Source: Pseudomonadota bacterium | Lineage (GTDB): Bacteria; Pseudomonadota; Alphaproteobacteria; Rhizobiales; Xanthobacteraceae | Assembly: GCA_018240595.1 (NCBI GenBank) | Contig: JAFEFL010000070.1 | Coordinates: 186,001-250,000, forward strand | Length of the DNA: 64,000 bases | Direction of reading: 5' to 3' | In this document: positions 9,239 to 18,232 of the stretch, piece by piece | How positions within the stretch are numbered: the first letter of the stretch is position 1 | Layout: the number at the start of each line of letters is the position of its first letter | Translations under genes and position numbers: made by a program | Notes under the pieces: model-generated | Database searches by the model: none | Seen by the model: only the letters and a program-made list of their open reading frames with translations | Told to the model about the DNA's origin: nothing

Positions 9239-9267
9239 ATAATATGCTGTCGAAAGCGTCATATAAT
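9239..9267. promoter_or_regulatory. Inverted repeat, candidate Lrp-family operator
   Basis: ATAATATG (9239-9246) and CATATAAT (9260-9267) form an inverted repeat with 7 of 8 matching pairs and a 13-base spacer, giving 21 bp centre to centre (two helical turns). It lies just upstream of the Lrp-type gene start, in an AT-rich island of an otherwise GC-rich region. This fits autoregulation by a dimeric regulator. It is inferred from position and symmetry only. Confidence 0.35.
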
Positions 9268-9316
9268 CCCAATATACCACCTCATCCGGTCTACCATTAC
9301 AATCTCTAATAGGTGG

Positions 9317-9332
9317 CGGCCCGTCAGGGCCG
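9317..9332 (+). other. Short GC hairpin in the leader of the FAD oxidoreductase gene
   Basis: CGGCCC (9317-9322) and GGGCCG (9327-9332) form a perfect 6-bp stem with a GTCA tetraloop. It lies in the presumed 5' leader, about 145 bases before the GTG start. There is no T-run. The role is unknown and it may be incidental in GC-rich DNA. Confidence 0.2.
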
Positions 9333-9476
9333 GCACCCGGGATTCCGAGTGTAAGGGCTTGCTACCGGCAGATATTTCGGCGGCGCCGACGTTTGCCGCA
9401 CAAAATACTGCCCGTAGGCGCGATCCAGCCGAAGTGCCGCCCGGCGCGAGGCTACAACCGACGCCGGAGATATTCC

Positions 9477-10802
9477 GTGCCCGCACCGCTTCAGCGCGTT
9501 CAATCCAGCCCGACCCTGCCGCCGGCCGCCGACGTCGTGATCATCGGCGGCGGCGTGGTCGGCAGCTTCGCCGCCTATTACCTGGCGAAGCGAGGTGTCA
9601 GCGTCGCCCTGGTTGAGAAAGGTCTGGTCGGCGCCGAACAGTCGAGCCGCAACTGGGGCTGGTGCCGGCAACAGAACCGAGACGAGCGCGAATTGCCGCT
9701 TGCCACGGCGAGCCTCGATCTGTGGCAGCGGTTCGGCGAGGACAACGCCGAGGACACCGGCTTTCGCCGCTGCGGCCTGTTCTATCTCAGCAATGACGAT
9801 GCCGAGTTGGCTCGCTGGAGCGCCTGGCGCGATTTCGCGCGTGGACAAGGCGTCACCACGCACATGCTTAGCGGCGATGAGGCCAGCGCGCGCGGCAGCG
9901 CCACCGGGCAGCGCTGGAAAGGCGGTGTGTTCTCGCCGAGCGACGGCACCGCCGACCCCTCACGCGCGGTGCCGGCGGTGGCGCGGGCGATCATGAAGAC
10001 CGGCGGCACCGTGCACGAGATGTGCGCGGCGCGCGGCCTGGAGTTCGAAGCCGGCCGGATTTGCGGTGTCGTCACCGAGGCCGGCACCATCCGCACCAGG
10101 ACTGTCGTGATGGCCGGCGGCGCCTGGGCTTCGTCATTCTGCCGTCAATACGGCATCCGCTTTCCGCAGGCCTCGGTGCGCTCCTCGATCTTGTCGGTCA
10201 CCGCGCCGGCGCAAGCGCTGCCCGACGCGCTGCACACCGCCGAGGTTTCGATCACCAGGCGCCTCGACGGCTCCTACACGCTCGCCATCAGCGGCAAGGC
10301 GCGCGTCGATCCGACGCCGCAGCAATTGCGGTTTGCGCGAGAGTTCGTGCCCATGTTCGCCAAGCGCTGGGCCAGCCTCGCACCGGGCAACCTCACCGGC
10401 TGGCGAGCCGGCCACGAAACCCTGGCGACCTGGCGGCTCGACCGGCCGACGCCGATGGAAGCCAACCGCATTCTCGATCCCGTGCCGGATCAAAAGCAAA
10501 TTGATGAGACCTATCTCCGGGCCGGCCGGCTCTTCGCCGCCATCAGGCAAACGCAGGTCGTTGCCCAATGGGCTGGCTATATCGACAGCACACCGGACGG
10601 CATCCCCGTCATCGACGCTATCGCGGACCGGCCGGGCTTCATCCTCGCCGCCGGCTTCAGCGGCCACGGCTTCGGCATCGGTCCGGGGGCCGGACACCTC
10701 ATCGCCGATTTGATAACGGGCCGGACGCCGCTCGTCGATCCGAAGCACTATGGCTTTACCCGCTTCACATCCGGCAAGGCTAGCCGCGTTTCCGACTTTT
10801 GA
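9477..10802 (+). CDS. FAD-dependent amino-acid oxidoreductase (DAO/DadA family)
   Basis: A 441-residue flavoprotein of the DAO family. The FAD-binding dinucleotide fold is near the N-terminus (VVIIGGGVVGSFAAYYL, then a Glu at LVEKG). A conserved NWGWCRQQ segment follows, and the FAD-contacting C-terminal motif is AAGFSGHGFGIGPGAG. Such enzymes oxidise D-amino acids, sarcosine-like amines or other N-substituted amino acids. The GTG at 9477 is chosen because GGAGA stands 6 bases before it; the upstream in-frame part is Arg-rich and not conserved-looking. It is divergent from the Lrp-type regulator and is a plausible target of it. The exact substrate is unknown. Confidence 0.85.
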   Translation: MPAPLQRVQSSPTLPPAADVVIIGGGVVGSFAAYYLAKRGVSVALVEKGLVGAEQSSRNWGWCRQQNRDERELPLATASLDLWQRFGEDNAEDTGFRRCGLFYLSNDDAELARWSAWRDFARGQGVTTHMLSGDEASARGSATGQRWKGGVFSPSDGTADPSRAVPAVARAIMKTGGTVHEMCAARGLEFEAGRICGVVTEAGTIRTRTVVMAGGAWASSFCRQYGIRFPQASVRSSILSVTAPAQALPDALHTAEVSITRRLDGSYTLAISGKARVDPTPQQLRFAREFVPMFAKRWASLAPGNLTGWRAGHETLATWRLDRPTPMEANRILDPVPDQKQIDETYLRAGRLFAAIRQTQVVAQWAGYIDSTPDGIPVIDAIADRPGFILAAGFSGHGFGIGPGAGHLIADLITGRTPLVDPKHYGFTRFTSGKASRVSDF

Positions 10803-11003
10803 GCCGCCTACACCCTGATGAGCACACGTGCTCAACAATCGTACTGAAAACGACGGCGGTGCACGAAGGTGGTCAGTGCCGGATCATGGGCACAGTCGAG
10901 CAACCAAAAGTTCCCTCGGCCACGAAACGACTCTCTTCTCTTCCTCCGCTGTGAAATTTCAGGGTTGCGACACGCTGCTGCCTTTGTTTGATGTTGTCTG
11001 GAC

Positions 11004-13022
11004 GTGTTGCGTGGGGTGCGAGTGTTGCAAAGTGCCGAATGGCGCGATGTCAGGCGAATTGCCATTGGTTGCTGCCTCGGCGCGGTTCTCTTAGGGCCGA
11101 GCCCGGCGCTCGCATTCGACTTCTTCGGCCTTTTTGGCGACGACAAGCCGCCGGCCGTCTCGCAACAGGCGCTGCCCTATCTTCTCGAGTTCCAGAGCGG
11201 CGAAAGTTCCAAAAGCCTCGACAAGGATCTCAAGGAGGCGCTGGAACAAGCCTCGACATTATACAGAACGCGTCAGGACCCCCCGCCCGATGGCGAGACC
11301 CTGGTGCGTCGCGCCGAAGGCGATCTCGCGCCGCTACTCGATGCGCTGTGGGGTGCCGGCTATTACGATGCGGCGCTCAGCATCCAGGTCGCCAGTCAGA
11401 GGCTCGCGCTCGGCCGTACCACGCCGCCGAACGTCGCACGCGCCGCCGAGAGCTTCCGAGCGCGCGAAGCGGTGCCGGTCAAGATCGTCGTCACGCCGGG
11501 TCCGCTGTTCCATCTGCGCAGCATCGGCATCGTCGATGCGCGCACGCGTCGCCCGTTCCCGCCCGAGCAACTGCCGCCCAAGATCGTCAAGCTGCGCCCC
11601 GGCGATCCGGCGCGCGCCGCCGACATCCGCGCCGCGCAGGCTGCGCTGATCGACCACTTCCGCGGCCTCTCCTATCCGCTGGCGAAGGTCATCAAGGTGC
11701 GTCCCACCGTCTTCCACCGCGACGACGTGATGGACGTCGAGATCGCCATCGACACCGGATCGCGCGCGCCGTTCGGGCCGGTCACCGTGTCCGGCAAATC
11801 GAATGTCGATCCGAAAGTCGTGCGCTCGATGATCTATATCGAGCCCGGCGATCCTTATTCGCCGGCGGCGGTGGCGGCGTCGCGCAAGTCGGTGCTCAAG
11901 CTGCCCGCGATCAGCTCGGTGCGCATGCGCGAGCCCGATCATCTCGACGCCAATGGCCAGTTGCCGATCGACGCCGAGGTGACTGACCGCAAGCCGCATG
12001 TCGTCGGCTTGTCCGCGCGCTATTCGACGCTCGATGGCCCGGCGCTGCGCGCCTACTGGCAGCATCGCAACCTGTTTGGCGGCGCCGAGAGCCTGCGGCT
12101 CGAGGGCGATCTGTTCGTACCGCCGCGAACCAACTCGCGCGCGCTCGACAACCTGAAGGACTTCGAGCTCGCCGATCTCGGCGGCCGGTTCAAGGCGAGT
12201 TTCGTCAAGCCAGGTCTTTACGGCACGCGCAACGATCTCCTGCTCGACGGCATGGTCGAGCGCGACAATACCGGCGGCGACATCTATGGCGGCTACAGCA
12301 GCAAGCGCGCAACCGCCGCAGCCGCGATCCGCCACCGCTTCACCGATACGTTCTCGACGCAGTTCGGCGTCACCGGCGAGCGCGGCACCACCAGCGACTC
12401 GCTGGGCACCGTCGATTACAGCCTGTTTGGGCTGCAGGCCGCGGTGACCTACGACTCGACCGATCGCCTGCTCGACCCGACCAAAGGTATCCGCGCCACC
12501 GGCACTGTCACCGCCTATCCGGAATTCCTCGGCTCTTCGGTCGGCATCGTCGAAAGCAAAGCGCAGGCCTCGACCTATTACGCGATCGACGACGAGGCCC
12601 GTTATGTGCTGGCCGGCCGCATCGGCCTCGGCTCGGTGACGGGTGCCTCGCTCGGCGATATTCCCTCGACGCACCGCTTCTACGCCGGCGGCGGCGGCTC
12701 GGTGCGCGGCTATCGCTTCCGCAGTCTGAGCCCGCTCGGCCCGACCGGCGAAGTCATCGGCGGCCGCAGCCTGGTCGAGGCCTCGCTTGAGGCGCGCATC
12801 AAGATCACCGACACGATCGGCCTCGTGCCGTTCTTCGATGCCGGCGGCGCGTTCGAGCCCGCTTACCCGGACTTCAGCCAGCCGCTGCGTTATTCGGCCG
12901 GCCTCGGCCTGCGTTACTACACCGCCGTCGGGCCGATCCGCGTCGACGTCGCCCTGCCCCTCAACCGGCGCGAAGGCGACAACCGCTGGGCGCTCTATGT
13001 CGGCATCGGACAGGCGTTCTGA
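11004..13022 (+). CDS. tamA: Outer-membrane translocation and assembly module TamA (Omp85 family)
   Basis: A 672-residue Omp85-superfamily protein. A signal sequence (VRRIAIGCCLGAVLLGPSPALA) is followed by POTRA-type domains (about 60-330) and a C-terminal 16-strand surface-antigen barrel. The barrel-lumen motif VRGY is at residues 567-570, after GGGG. It ends in GIGQAF, a C-terminal Phe being usual for outer-membrane barrels. It would work with TamB, encoded one base downstream, to insert certain outer-membrane proteins. The GTG at 11004 places the signal peptide correctly; GTG and TTG codons just after it are alternatives. Confidence 0.9.
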   Translation: MLRGVRVLQSAEWRDVRRIAIGCCLGAVLLGPSPALAFDFFGLFGDDKPPAVSQQALPYLLEFQSGESSKSLDKDLKEALEQASTLYRTRQDPPPDGETLVRRAEGDLAPLLDALWGAGYYDAALSIQVASQRLALGRTTPPNVARAAESFRAREAVPVKIVVTPGPLFHLRSIGIVDARTRRPFPPEQLPPKIVKLRPGDPARAADIRAAQAALIDHFRGLSYPLAKVIKVRPTVFHRDDVMDVEIAIDTGSRAPFGPVTVSGKSNVDPKVVRSMIYIEPGDPYSPAAVAASRKSVLKLPAISSVRMREPDHLDANGQLPIDAEVTDRKPHVVGLSARYSTLDGPALRAYWQHRNLFGGAESLRLEGDLFVPPRTNSRALDNLKDFELADLGGRFKASFVKPGLYGTRNDLLLDGMVERDNTGGDIYGGYSSKRATAAAAIRHRFTDTFSTQFGVTGERGTTSDSLGTVDYSLFGLQAAVTYDSTDRLLDPTKGIRATGTVTAYPEFLGSSVGIVESKAQASTYYAIDDEARYVLAGRIGLGSVTGASLGDIPSTHRFYAGGGGSVRGYRFRSLSPLGPTGEVIGGRSLVEASLEARIKITDTIGLVPFFDAGGAFEPAYPDFSQPLRYSAGLGLRYYTAVGPIRVDVALPLNRREGDNRWALYVGIGQAF

Positions 13023-13023
13023 C

Positions 13024-16000
13024 ATGCGGAAATGGCGCACCAGCATCGGCATCGGCTTCGCGGTCTGTCTGCTGGCCGTGGGGGTGCTGCTGATCACGAC
13101 GCTGGCGGGCCGCAGCGCCGATGACGACAAGGGCCTGCTGTCGAGCTTCCTGTCGCGCGCGCTGTCGACGCCGCAGTCGCGCGTCTCGATCGGGTTGGTG
13201 CAAGGCGCGCTGCTGTCGGACTCGACCATCAGCGACATCAAGATCGCCGATCGCAACGGCGTCTGGCTCGAGATCGACAAGGTGCATCTGAACTGGACGC
13301 GATCCGCGCTGCTGTTCCGCAAATTGCAGATCGACAAGCTCGAGATCGGCACCGTGCGTTATCTGCGGCGCGCCCTTCCCAACGAGCAGCCCGAGGCGGT
13401 GTCGAAAGAGCCGCTGCTGCCGGAACTGCCGCTCAAGGTCGAGGTCAAGGATTTCAGCTTGAAGGAGTTGGCGCTCGGCGCGCCGGTCATCGGCACCGCC
13501 GCCAGCATCGGCGCGACCGGCGCCGCTTCGCTCGGCAATCCGGCGGAAGGCCTCAACCTGCGCTTCGACGCGAAACGGCTCGATGCGCCCGGCACGCTGG
13601 CGGCGCGTGTTCAGCTCATACCCGACCATCAACGGCTGGCGCTCAAACTGACGGTCGACGAGCCGGCCAACGGCATTGCCGCCAACGCGCTGAATATCCC
13701 CGGCCGGCCACCGGTGAAGCTGAACCTCGACGGCGACGGCACGCTCGATGCCTTCAACGCGCAGCTTGCCTTCTCGGCCGGCGACGATATCGGCGCCAAC
13801 GGCACGGCGCGGATCAACCGCGTCAATACCGAGCGGCGGCTGACCGTCGACATGGCTTCGCGTATCGAAGGCCTGCTGCCGTCGCTCGCCGCGCCGGTCT
13901 TCGCCGGAACGACACGGCTCAATGGCAATGTGAGTTTCGCCGACGGCGGTGCGATCGCGATCGCGCCGCTGACCGTCGCGTCGCAGACGGCACGCCTCGA
14001 CATCAACGGCGGCCTGTCCGCGGACCAGATCGCCGATGTCGCCATCACCGCGCGCGCGCTGCCCAATGCCGGCGACAAGACCGCCGCAGGCGGCGCCGAG
14101 ATCGGCCGCCTCACCTTCGACGGCACCATCAAGGGCCCACTCGCGGGCCCGGCCATCAGCGCGACACTCGACGCCCGCGATATTGCCACGCCGCAGGGCC
14201 GTGCCAGCTCGGTCACCGCAAAGCTGAACGCCTCACCGAGCGGGGATGTCACCGACAAGGCAACGCGCATCGCCTTCAGCGCCGATGCGCAGGCCGCCGG
14301 TTTGGCCCCGCGCGACGCGGCGCTGGCCCGCGCGCTCGGCCATAACTTGTCGCTCACCGTGCGCGGCAACTGGCGCGGCGGCATTGCCGATGTCGCCACC
14401 GCCCGGCTGCAAACCAAAACCGCAAACGCCGCTTTCAACGGCAAGGTCGGCGAAACCCAGGTGCAGGGCCGGCTGTCGCTCGATGCTGCCGATCTTGCCC
14501 GTTTTGCCGGTATTGCCGGCACTTCCTTACGCGGCGCGCTCAAGGTCGATGCCGATATCGCCGGCGTTCCGAAGGACGGCCGCATCGAGGCGCTGCTCAA
14601 CGGCGACGTCAATCGCTTCGGCACCGGCATGGCGGCGATCGATGGACTCGCGGGCGAGCGCATCACGCTCAAGGGCAAGGTCCTGAAACTGCCGGCCGGC
14701 GGTTACGGCTTTGCCGATCTCAATCTCGACGGCGCACATGCCACGGCACGGCTCGACGGCCAGGCCACCGTCACCGCCGCCAATATCGACGCACGCGTCG
14801 TCATTCCCGAACTCAGATATGCCGATGCCCGGCTCGCCGGTCGCGCCGAACTTGCCGGCAAGCTGACCGGAACGGTCGAGCGGCCGAACGCCAACGCGAC
14901 CTTGACCGTGACCGACGCCCGCGCGCTGGGCCGGCCGATCTCGCGCCTCGCCGTCGGCATCACCGCAACCGATCTCACCGGCCTGATCGACGCGCGCGCC
15001 ACGCTCGAGGGCAACATCGATAACAAGCCCGCGAATGGGGCGCTGCATGTCGCCAAACAGCACGACGGCGCATGGCTCCTCAACGATGTCGATCTTCGCA
15101 TTGGCTCGGTCACCGCCCAGGGCGGCGTAACGCTGACGCCCGAGCAACTCGCCAGCGGCCGCCTGACCATCGATGCCGGCAATCTGGACGATCTCTCGCC
15201 ACTCGCATTGACCAAGCTCGCCGGGCAACTGCGCGCCGACGCGACGCTCGCTGCCGCCAATGGCGGCCAGGAAATCGCGCTGCAGGCCACCGCGCGCGGC
15301 GTCAAGTTCGGCGCCTCATCGCTCGACCAGCTCGACGCCGCGCTGCGCGGCACCGATGTCTATCGCAAGCCGGTGATCGACGGTCATATCTCGATCGATC
15401 GCGCCCAGTTTGCCGGCGAAGACATCAGGCAAGTACGGCTGACCGCGACCGGCGCGTCGGGCGCGAGCGACCTCGCCCTCACCGCACAGGCGCGCGGTTT
15501 CGCCCTCGACGCGCGCGGCCGCCTGATCGCCGCCGACAATGTCAGTCTCGAACTGTCGCGGTTCACCGCCACCCGCGACAAACATCGCCTTGCCCTGACG
15601 CAATTGGCGACGCTAACTCTGCGTGATCACGGTGTCGATATCCGCGCCCTCATGCTGTCGCTCGATCGCGGCCGGCTCAGCATCGACGGCCGCGCCGGCG
15701 ACACATACGATCTGACGCTCAAGGCGCAGGCCGTGCCGCTGTCGATTGCCGACGTGTTCGCGCCCAAGCTCGGTCTCGGCGGCACGCTCGACGCCGACGC
15801 GCGGGTCACCGGCTCCAAGGCTGCGCCCAACGGGCAATGGTCGCTACGCGTCGACAATCTCGTCGCACCGCAAACGCGCGATGCTGGTCTGCCGCCCATC
15901 GATGTGAAAGCCACAGGAGGGCTCGCCGATAGCAAGACCAGCGTCGATGGCACAATCGGCGCCAAAAGCGCCGGCACCATCCGCGTCACCGGTACGGTAC

Positions 16001-17322
16001 CCCTCGGCGGCGACGGTCTCGACCTCGCCGCCAAGGGCAACGTCAATATCGGCGTTGCCGATCGTTTCCTCGCGGCCAGCGGCCGCCGCGTCGCCGGCTC
16101 CGCGGCCATCGACCTCAAGATCGGCGGCAGCCTGCAGCAGCCGCGCATCGACGGCGCCGCCACCGTCAACGGCGCAAGCTACAGCGATTTGCTGCTCGGC
16201 ATCCGCTACACGAACATCGCGGCCCGCGTCGCTGCGCGCGGCGACGACGTAAGGATCGAGCGCTTCTCCGCGACGACGCCGAATGGCGGCACCATCTCCG
16301 CGCAAGGCTCGGTGGCAATCGACCCGGCCGCCGGCTTCCCCGGCGACATCAAAATTTCGGCGCAGCGCGCCAAGCTGATCGAGAACGACATCTACAGCCT
16401 GGTCGCCAACATGGCCGTGTCGCTGCGCGGACCGCTGGCGCGCAATCCGTCCATCGCAGGCAAGATCGATGTCGTGTCGCTCGACGTCACCGTGCCGGAG
16501 CGCCTGCCGACAACGCTCAGCCCGATCCCGGGAACGGTGCATGTCGGCGCGCCGCCGCAGGCGGCGGCCCGCCTCGCGGCTCAGGCCCGCGACCGGGCGC
16601 GCGCCAATCGCGCGCCACCTTTCGATGCCTCGCTCGATTTGACCATTTCCGCGCCGAACCGCGTCTTTGTACGCGGCCGCGGCATCGATGCAGAGCTCGG
16701 CGGCGACCTCAAGTTGCGCGGTCGGCTGTCCGACCCTCAGACCGTCGGCTCTTTCGAGTTGCGGCGCGGCCGTATGTCGATCGCCGGCACGCGACTCGAC
16801 TTCACCGAAGGCCATATCGTCTTCACCGGCGATCTGACGCCCGATCTCGACTTCAAGGCGCAGACGCAAGCGAGCGACGTCACCGCCATCATCGCCGTCA
16901 GCGGCCCGGCGCGCGAGCCGCAATTCACCTTCAGCTCGCAGCCCGACCTGCCGCAGGACGAGGTACTGTCGCGCATCCTGTTCTCGAAAGCGAGCGGTGG
17001 CCTCTCCGCCCTCCAGGCGCTGCAGCTGGCGCAGGTCGCGGCGCAGTTCTCCGGCGGCGGCGGCCCGGATGTGTTCGAGCGCGTGCGCAAGTCGCTCGGC
17101 GTCGACAGCCTCGACGTTTCGGTCGGCAGCAGCGGCAGCCCGACCGTCGGCATTTCGCGTTCGATCAACCGCCGGCTCAGTGTCGGCGTCAAAACCGGCG
17201 CGGAAGCCGGCGACAGCGGCGTCAGCGTCGATCTCGATGTCACGCGCAACCTGCGCCTCAAGGGCGAGGCCGATGCCAATGGCGGTACCGCCGTCGGCGC
17301 CGGGGTCGAGTGGGAATACTAG
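13024..17322 (+). CDS. tamB: Translocation and assembly module TamB (AsmA-like/DUF490)
   Basis: A 1432-residue inner-membrane-anchored periplasmic protein. One N-terminal membrane helix (IGIGFAVCLLAVGVLLI) is followed by a long beta-rich region of repeating hydrophobic groove strands, and the C-terminal TamB (DUF490) domain starts around residue 1170 (DLTISAPNRVFVRGRG, LPQDEVLSRILF) and ends in GVEWEY. It forms a bridge across the periplasm for TamA and may also carry phospholipid. The ATG at 13024 is one base after the TamA stop; the frame is open upstream only as overlap with tamA. Confidence 0.93.
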   Translation: MRKWRTSIGIGFAVCLLAVGVLLITTLAGRSADDDKGLLSSFLSRALSTPQSRVSIGLVQGALLSDSTISDIKIADRNGVWLEIDKVHLNWTRSALLFRKLQIDKLEIGTVRYLRRALPNEQPEAVSKEPLLPELPLKVEVKDFSLKELALGAPVIGTAASIGATGAASLGNPAEGLNLRFDAKRLDAPGTLAARVQLIPDHQRLALKLTVDEPANGIAANALNIPGRPPVKLNLDGDGTLDAFNAQLAFSAGDDIGANGTARINRVNTERRLTVDMASRIEGLLPSLAAPVFAGTTRLNGNVSFADGGAIAIAPLTVASQTARLDINGGLSADQIADVAITARALPNAGDKTAAGGAEIGRLTFDGTIKGPLAGPAISATLDARDIATPQGRASSVTAKLNASPSGDVTDKATRIAFSADAQAAGLAPRDAALARALGHNLSLTVRGNWRGGIADVATARLQTKTANAAFNGKVGETQVQGRLSLDAADLARFAGIAGTSLRGALKVDADIAGVPKDGRIEALLNGDVNRFGTGMAAIDGLAGERITLKGKVLKLPAGGYGFADLNLDGAHATARLDGQATVTAANIDARVVIPELRYADARLAGRAELAGKLTGTVERPNANATLTVTDARALGRPISRLAVGITATDLTGLIDARATLEGNIDNKPANGALHVAKQHDGAWLLNDVDLRIGSVTAQGGVTLTPEQLASGRLTIDAGNLDDLSPLALTKLAGQLRADATLAAANGGQEIALQATARGVKFGASSLDQLDAALRGTDVYRKPVIDGHISIDRAQFAGEDIRQVRLTATGASGASDLALTAQARGFALDARGRLIAADNVSLELSRFTATRDKHRLALTQLATLTLRDHGVDIRALMLSLDRGRLSIDGRAGDTYDLTLKAQAVPLSIADVFAPKLGLGGTLDADARVTGSKAAPNGQWSLRVDNLVAPQTRDAGLPPIDVKATGGLADSKTSVDGTIGAKSAGTIRVTGTVPLGGDGLDLAAKGNVNIGVADRFLAASGRRVAGSAAIDLKIGGSLQQPRIDGAATVNGASYSDLLLGIRYTNIAARVAARGDDVRIERFSATTPNGGTISAQGSVAIDPAAGFPGDIKISAQRAKLIENDIYSLVANMAVSLRGPLARNPSIAGKIDVVSLDVTVPERLPTTLSPIPGTVHVGAPPQAAARLAAQARDRARANRAPPFDASLDLTISAPNRVFVRGRGIDAELGGDLKLRGRLSDPQTVGSFELRRGRMSIAGTRLDFTEGHIVFTGDLTPDLDFKAQTQASDVTAIIAVSGPAREPQFTFSSQPDLPQDEVLSRILFSKASGGLSALQALQLAQVAAQFSGGGGPDVFERVRKSLGVDSLDVSVGSSGSPTVGISRSINRRLSVGVKTGAEAGDSGVSVDLDVTRNLRLKGEADANGGTAVGAGVEWEY

Positions 17323-17435
17323 GCGTGCGCGGCAAGCCGTAGCGCCAATCGATTGGAAACGCTAATAAGCGGCTGCGAGCACTCGCCGGGCTCGCTTTAA
17401 GGCAACGACACACATCACCTTTCAAGGGAAAGCCG

Positions 17436-18227
17436 ATGAGCGAGAGCAGGAAGAAATTTCGCATCTGGGCGCAAGGGGCAACGCATCAGACCGCTCACGG
17501 CAACTATCTCGGGGAATTGCTGCCGCATATGCAGTCCTGCCTGGACCCGGATTTCGAGCTGACCTTTCATACGATCGAGCCACCGGTCACGACCGTCCAT
17601 GCCCTGACCGAATTTCGCTTCTCGCGCGAGGTTATTCGCGGCGCCATCGAAGCCGAAAAGACGGGCTGCGACATCTTCTTCATGAACCATTTCCAGGATG
17701 TCGGCCTGTACGAGGCACGCTCAGCGGTCTCGATCCCGGTGCTCGGCCTCGGCGAAACCACCCTGCTCCACAGTTGCATGCTGGGGCGGAAGCTCGGCTT
17801 GCTGGCGATCAATCCGGCTTTCATCCCGGCCCATGCCGATCAAGTGACCCGGTACGGGCTGCAAAACCGCGTGGTGGGCATTCGCGCCATCAACGCCAAT
17901 ATCAGCGACTACATGGAAGCCTTCAAATCTCCCGCCAAGAAGGAGGCTCTCGCAGCGGTGTTCAACCGCGAAGCGCGGCGCCTGATGGACGATGGCGCCG
18001 ACGTCATCGTGCCGACGGGCGGCATTCCGATGATGCTGTTCGCCAATGACAATGGCGCCAACATCGACGGCGCTCCGATCGTCAACGGCGTCACCATTCT
18101 GGTGAAGGCCGCCGAGATGGCGCTGAAGCTGAAGATGCGCGGCGGCATCGGTTGCAGCCGCGTCGTCCATTCCGGCTACGCCCTGCCGTCACCGCAAGCC
18201 CTTCAGGAATTTCTCACGCACGGCTGA
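17436..18227 (+). CDS. Asp/Glu/hydantoin racemase-fold protein without the two catalytic Cys
   Basis: A 263-residue protein of the Asp/Glu/hydantoin racemase superfamily. It keeps the two-domain layout and the motifs around both active sites, but the first site reads NHFQDVGL (usual CFGDPGL, so His85 replaces Cys) and the second reads VPTGGIP (usual LGCGGM, so Thr194 replaces Cys). The usual two-cysteine racemisation cannot work as such. It is likely a subfamily with another reaction (isomerase, decarboxylase, lyase or hydrolase). The ATG at 17436 has AAGGGAAAGCC upstream. It converges on an FAD-linked 2-hydroxyacid dehydrogenase with a 5-base gap, which hints at hydroxy- or oxo-acid chemistry. 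Confidence 0.75.
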   Translation: MSESRKKFRIWAQGATHQTAHGNYLGELLPHMQSCLDPDFELTFHTIEPPVTTVHALTEFRFSREVIRGAIEAEKTGCDIFFMNHFQDVGLYEARSAVSIPVLGLGETTLLHSCMLGRKLGLLAINPAFIPAHADQVTRYGLQNRVVGIRAINANISDYMEAFKSPAKKEALAAVFNREARRLMDDGADVIVPTGGIPMMLFANDNGANIDGAPIVNGVTILVKAAEMALKLKMRGGIGCSRVVHSGYALPSPQALQEFLTHG

Positions 18228-18232
18228 CGCCC

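Noticed and set aside
10819-10834. TGAGCAC-AC-GTGCTCA dyad after the FAD oxidoreductase gene
   Set aside because: The two-base centre cannot form an RNA hairpin without opening the stem, and there is no T-run. It could be an operator, but no adjacent regulator supports it.
11334-13352. 672-codon minus-strand open frame opposite tamA/tamB
   Set aside because: TamA on the plus strand has signal peptide, POTRA and VRGY motif. The antisense product is Arg/Ala/Asp-rich with no domain.
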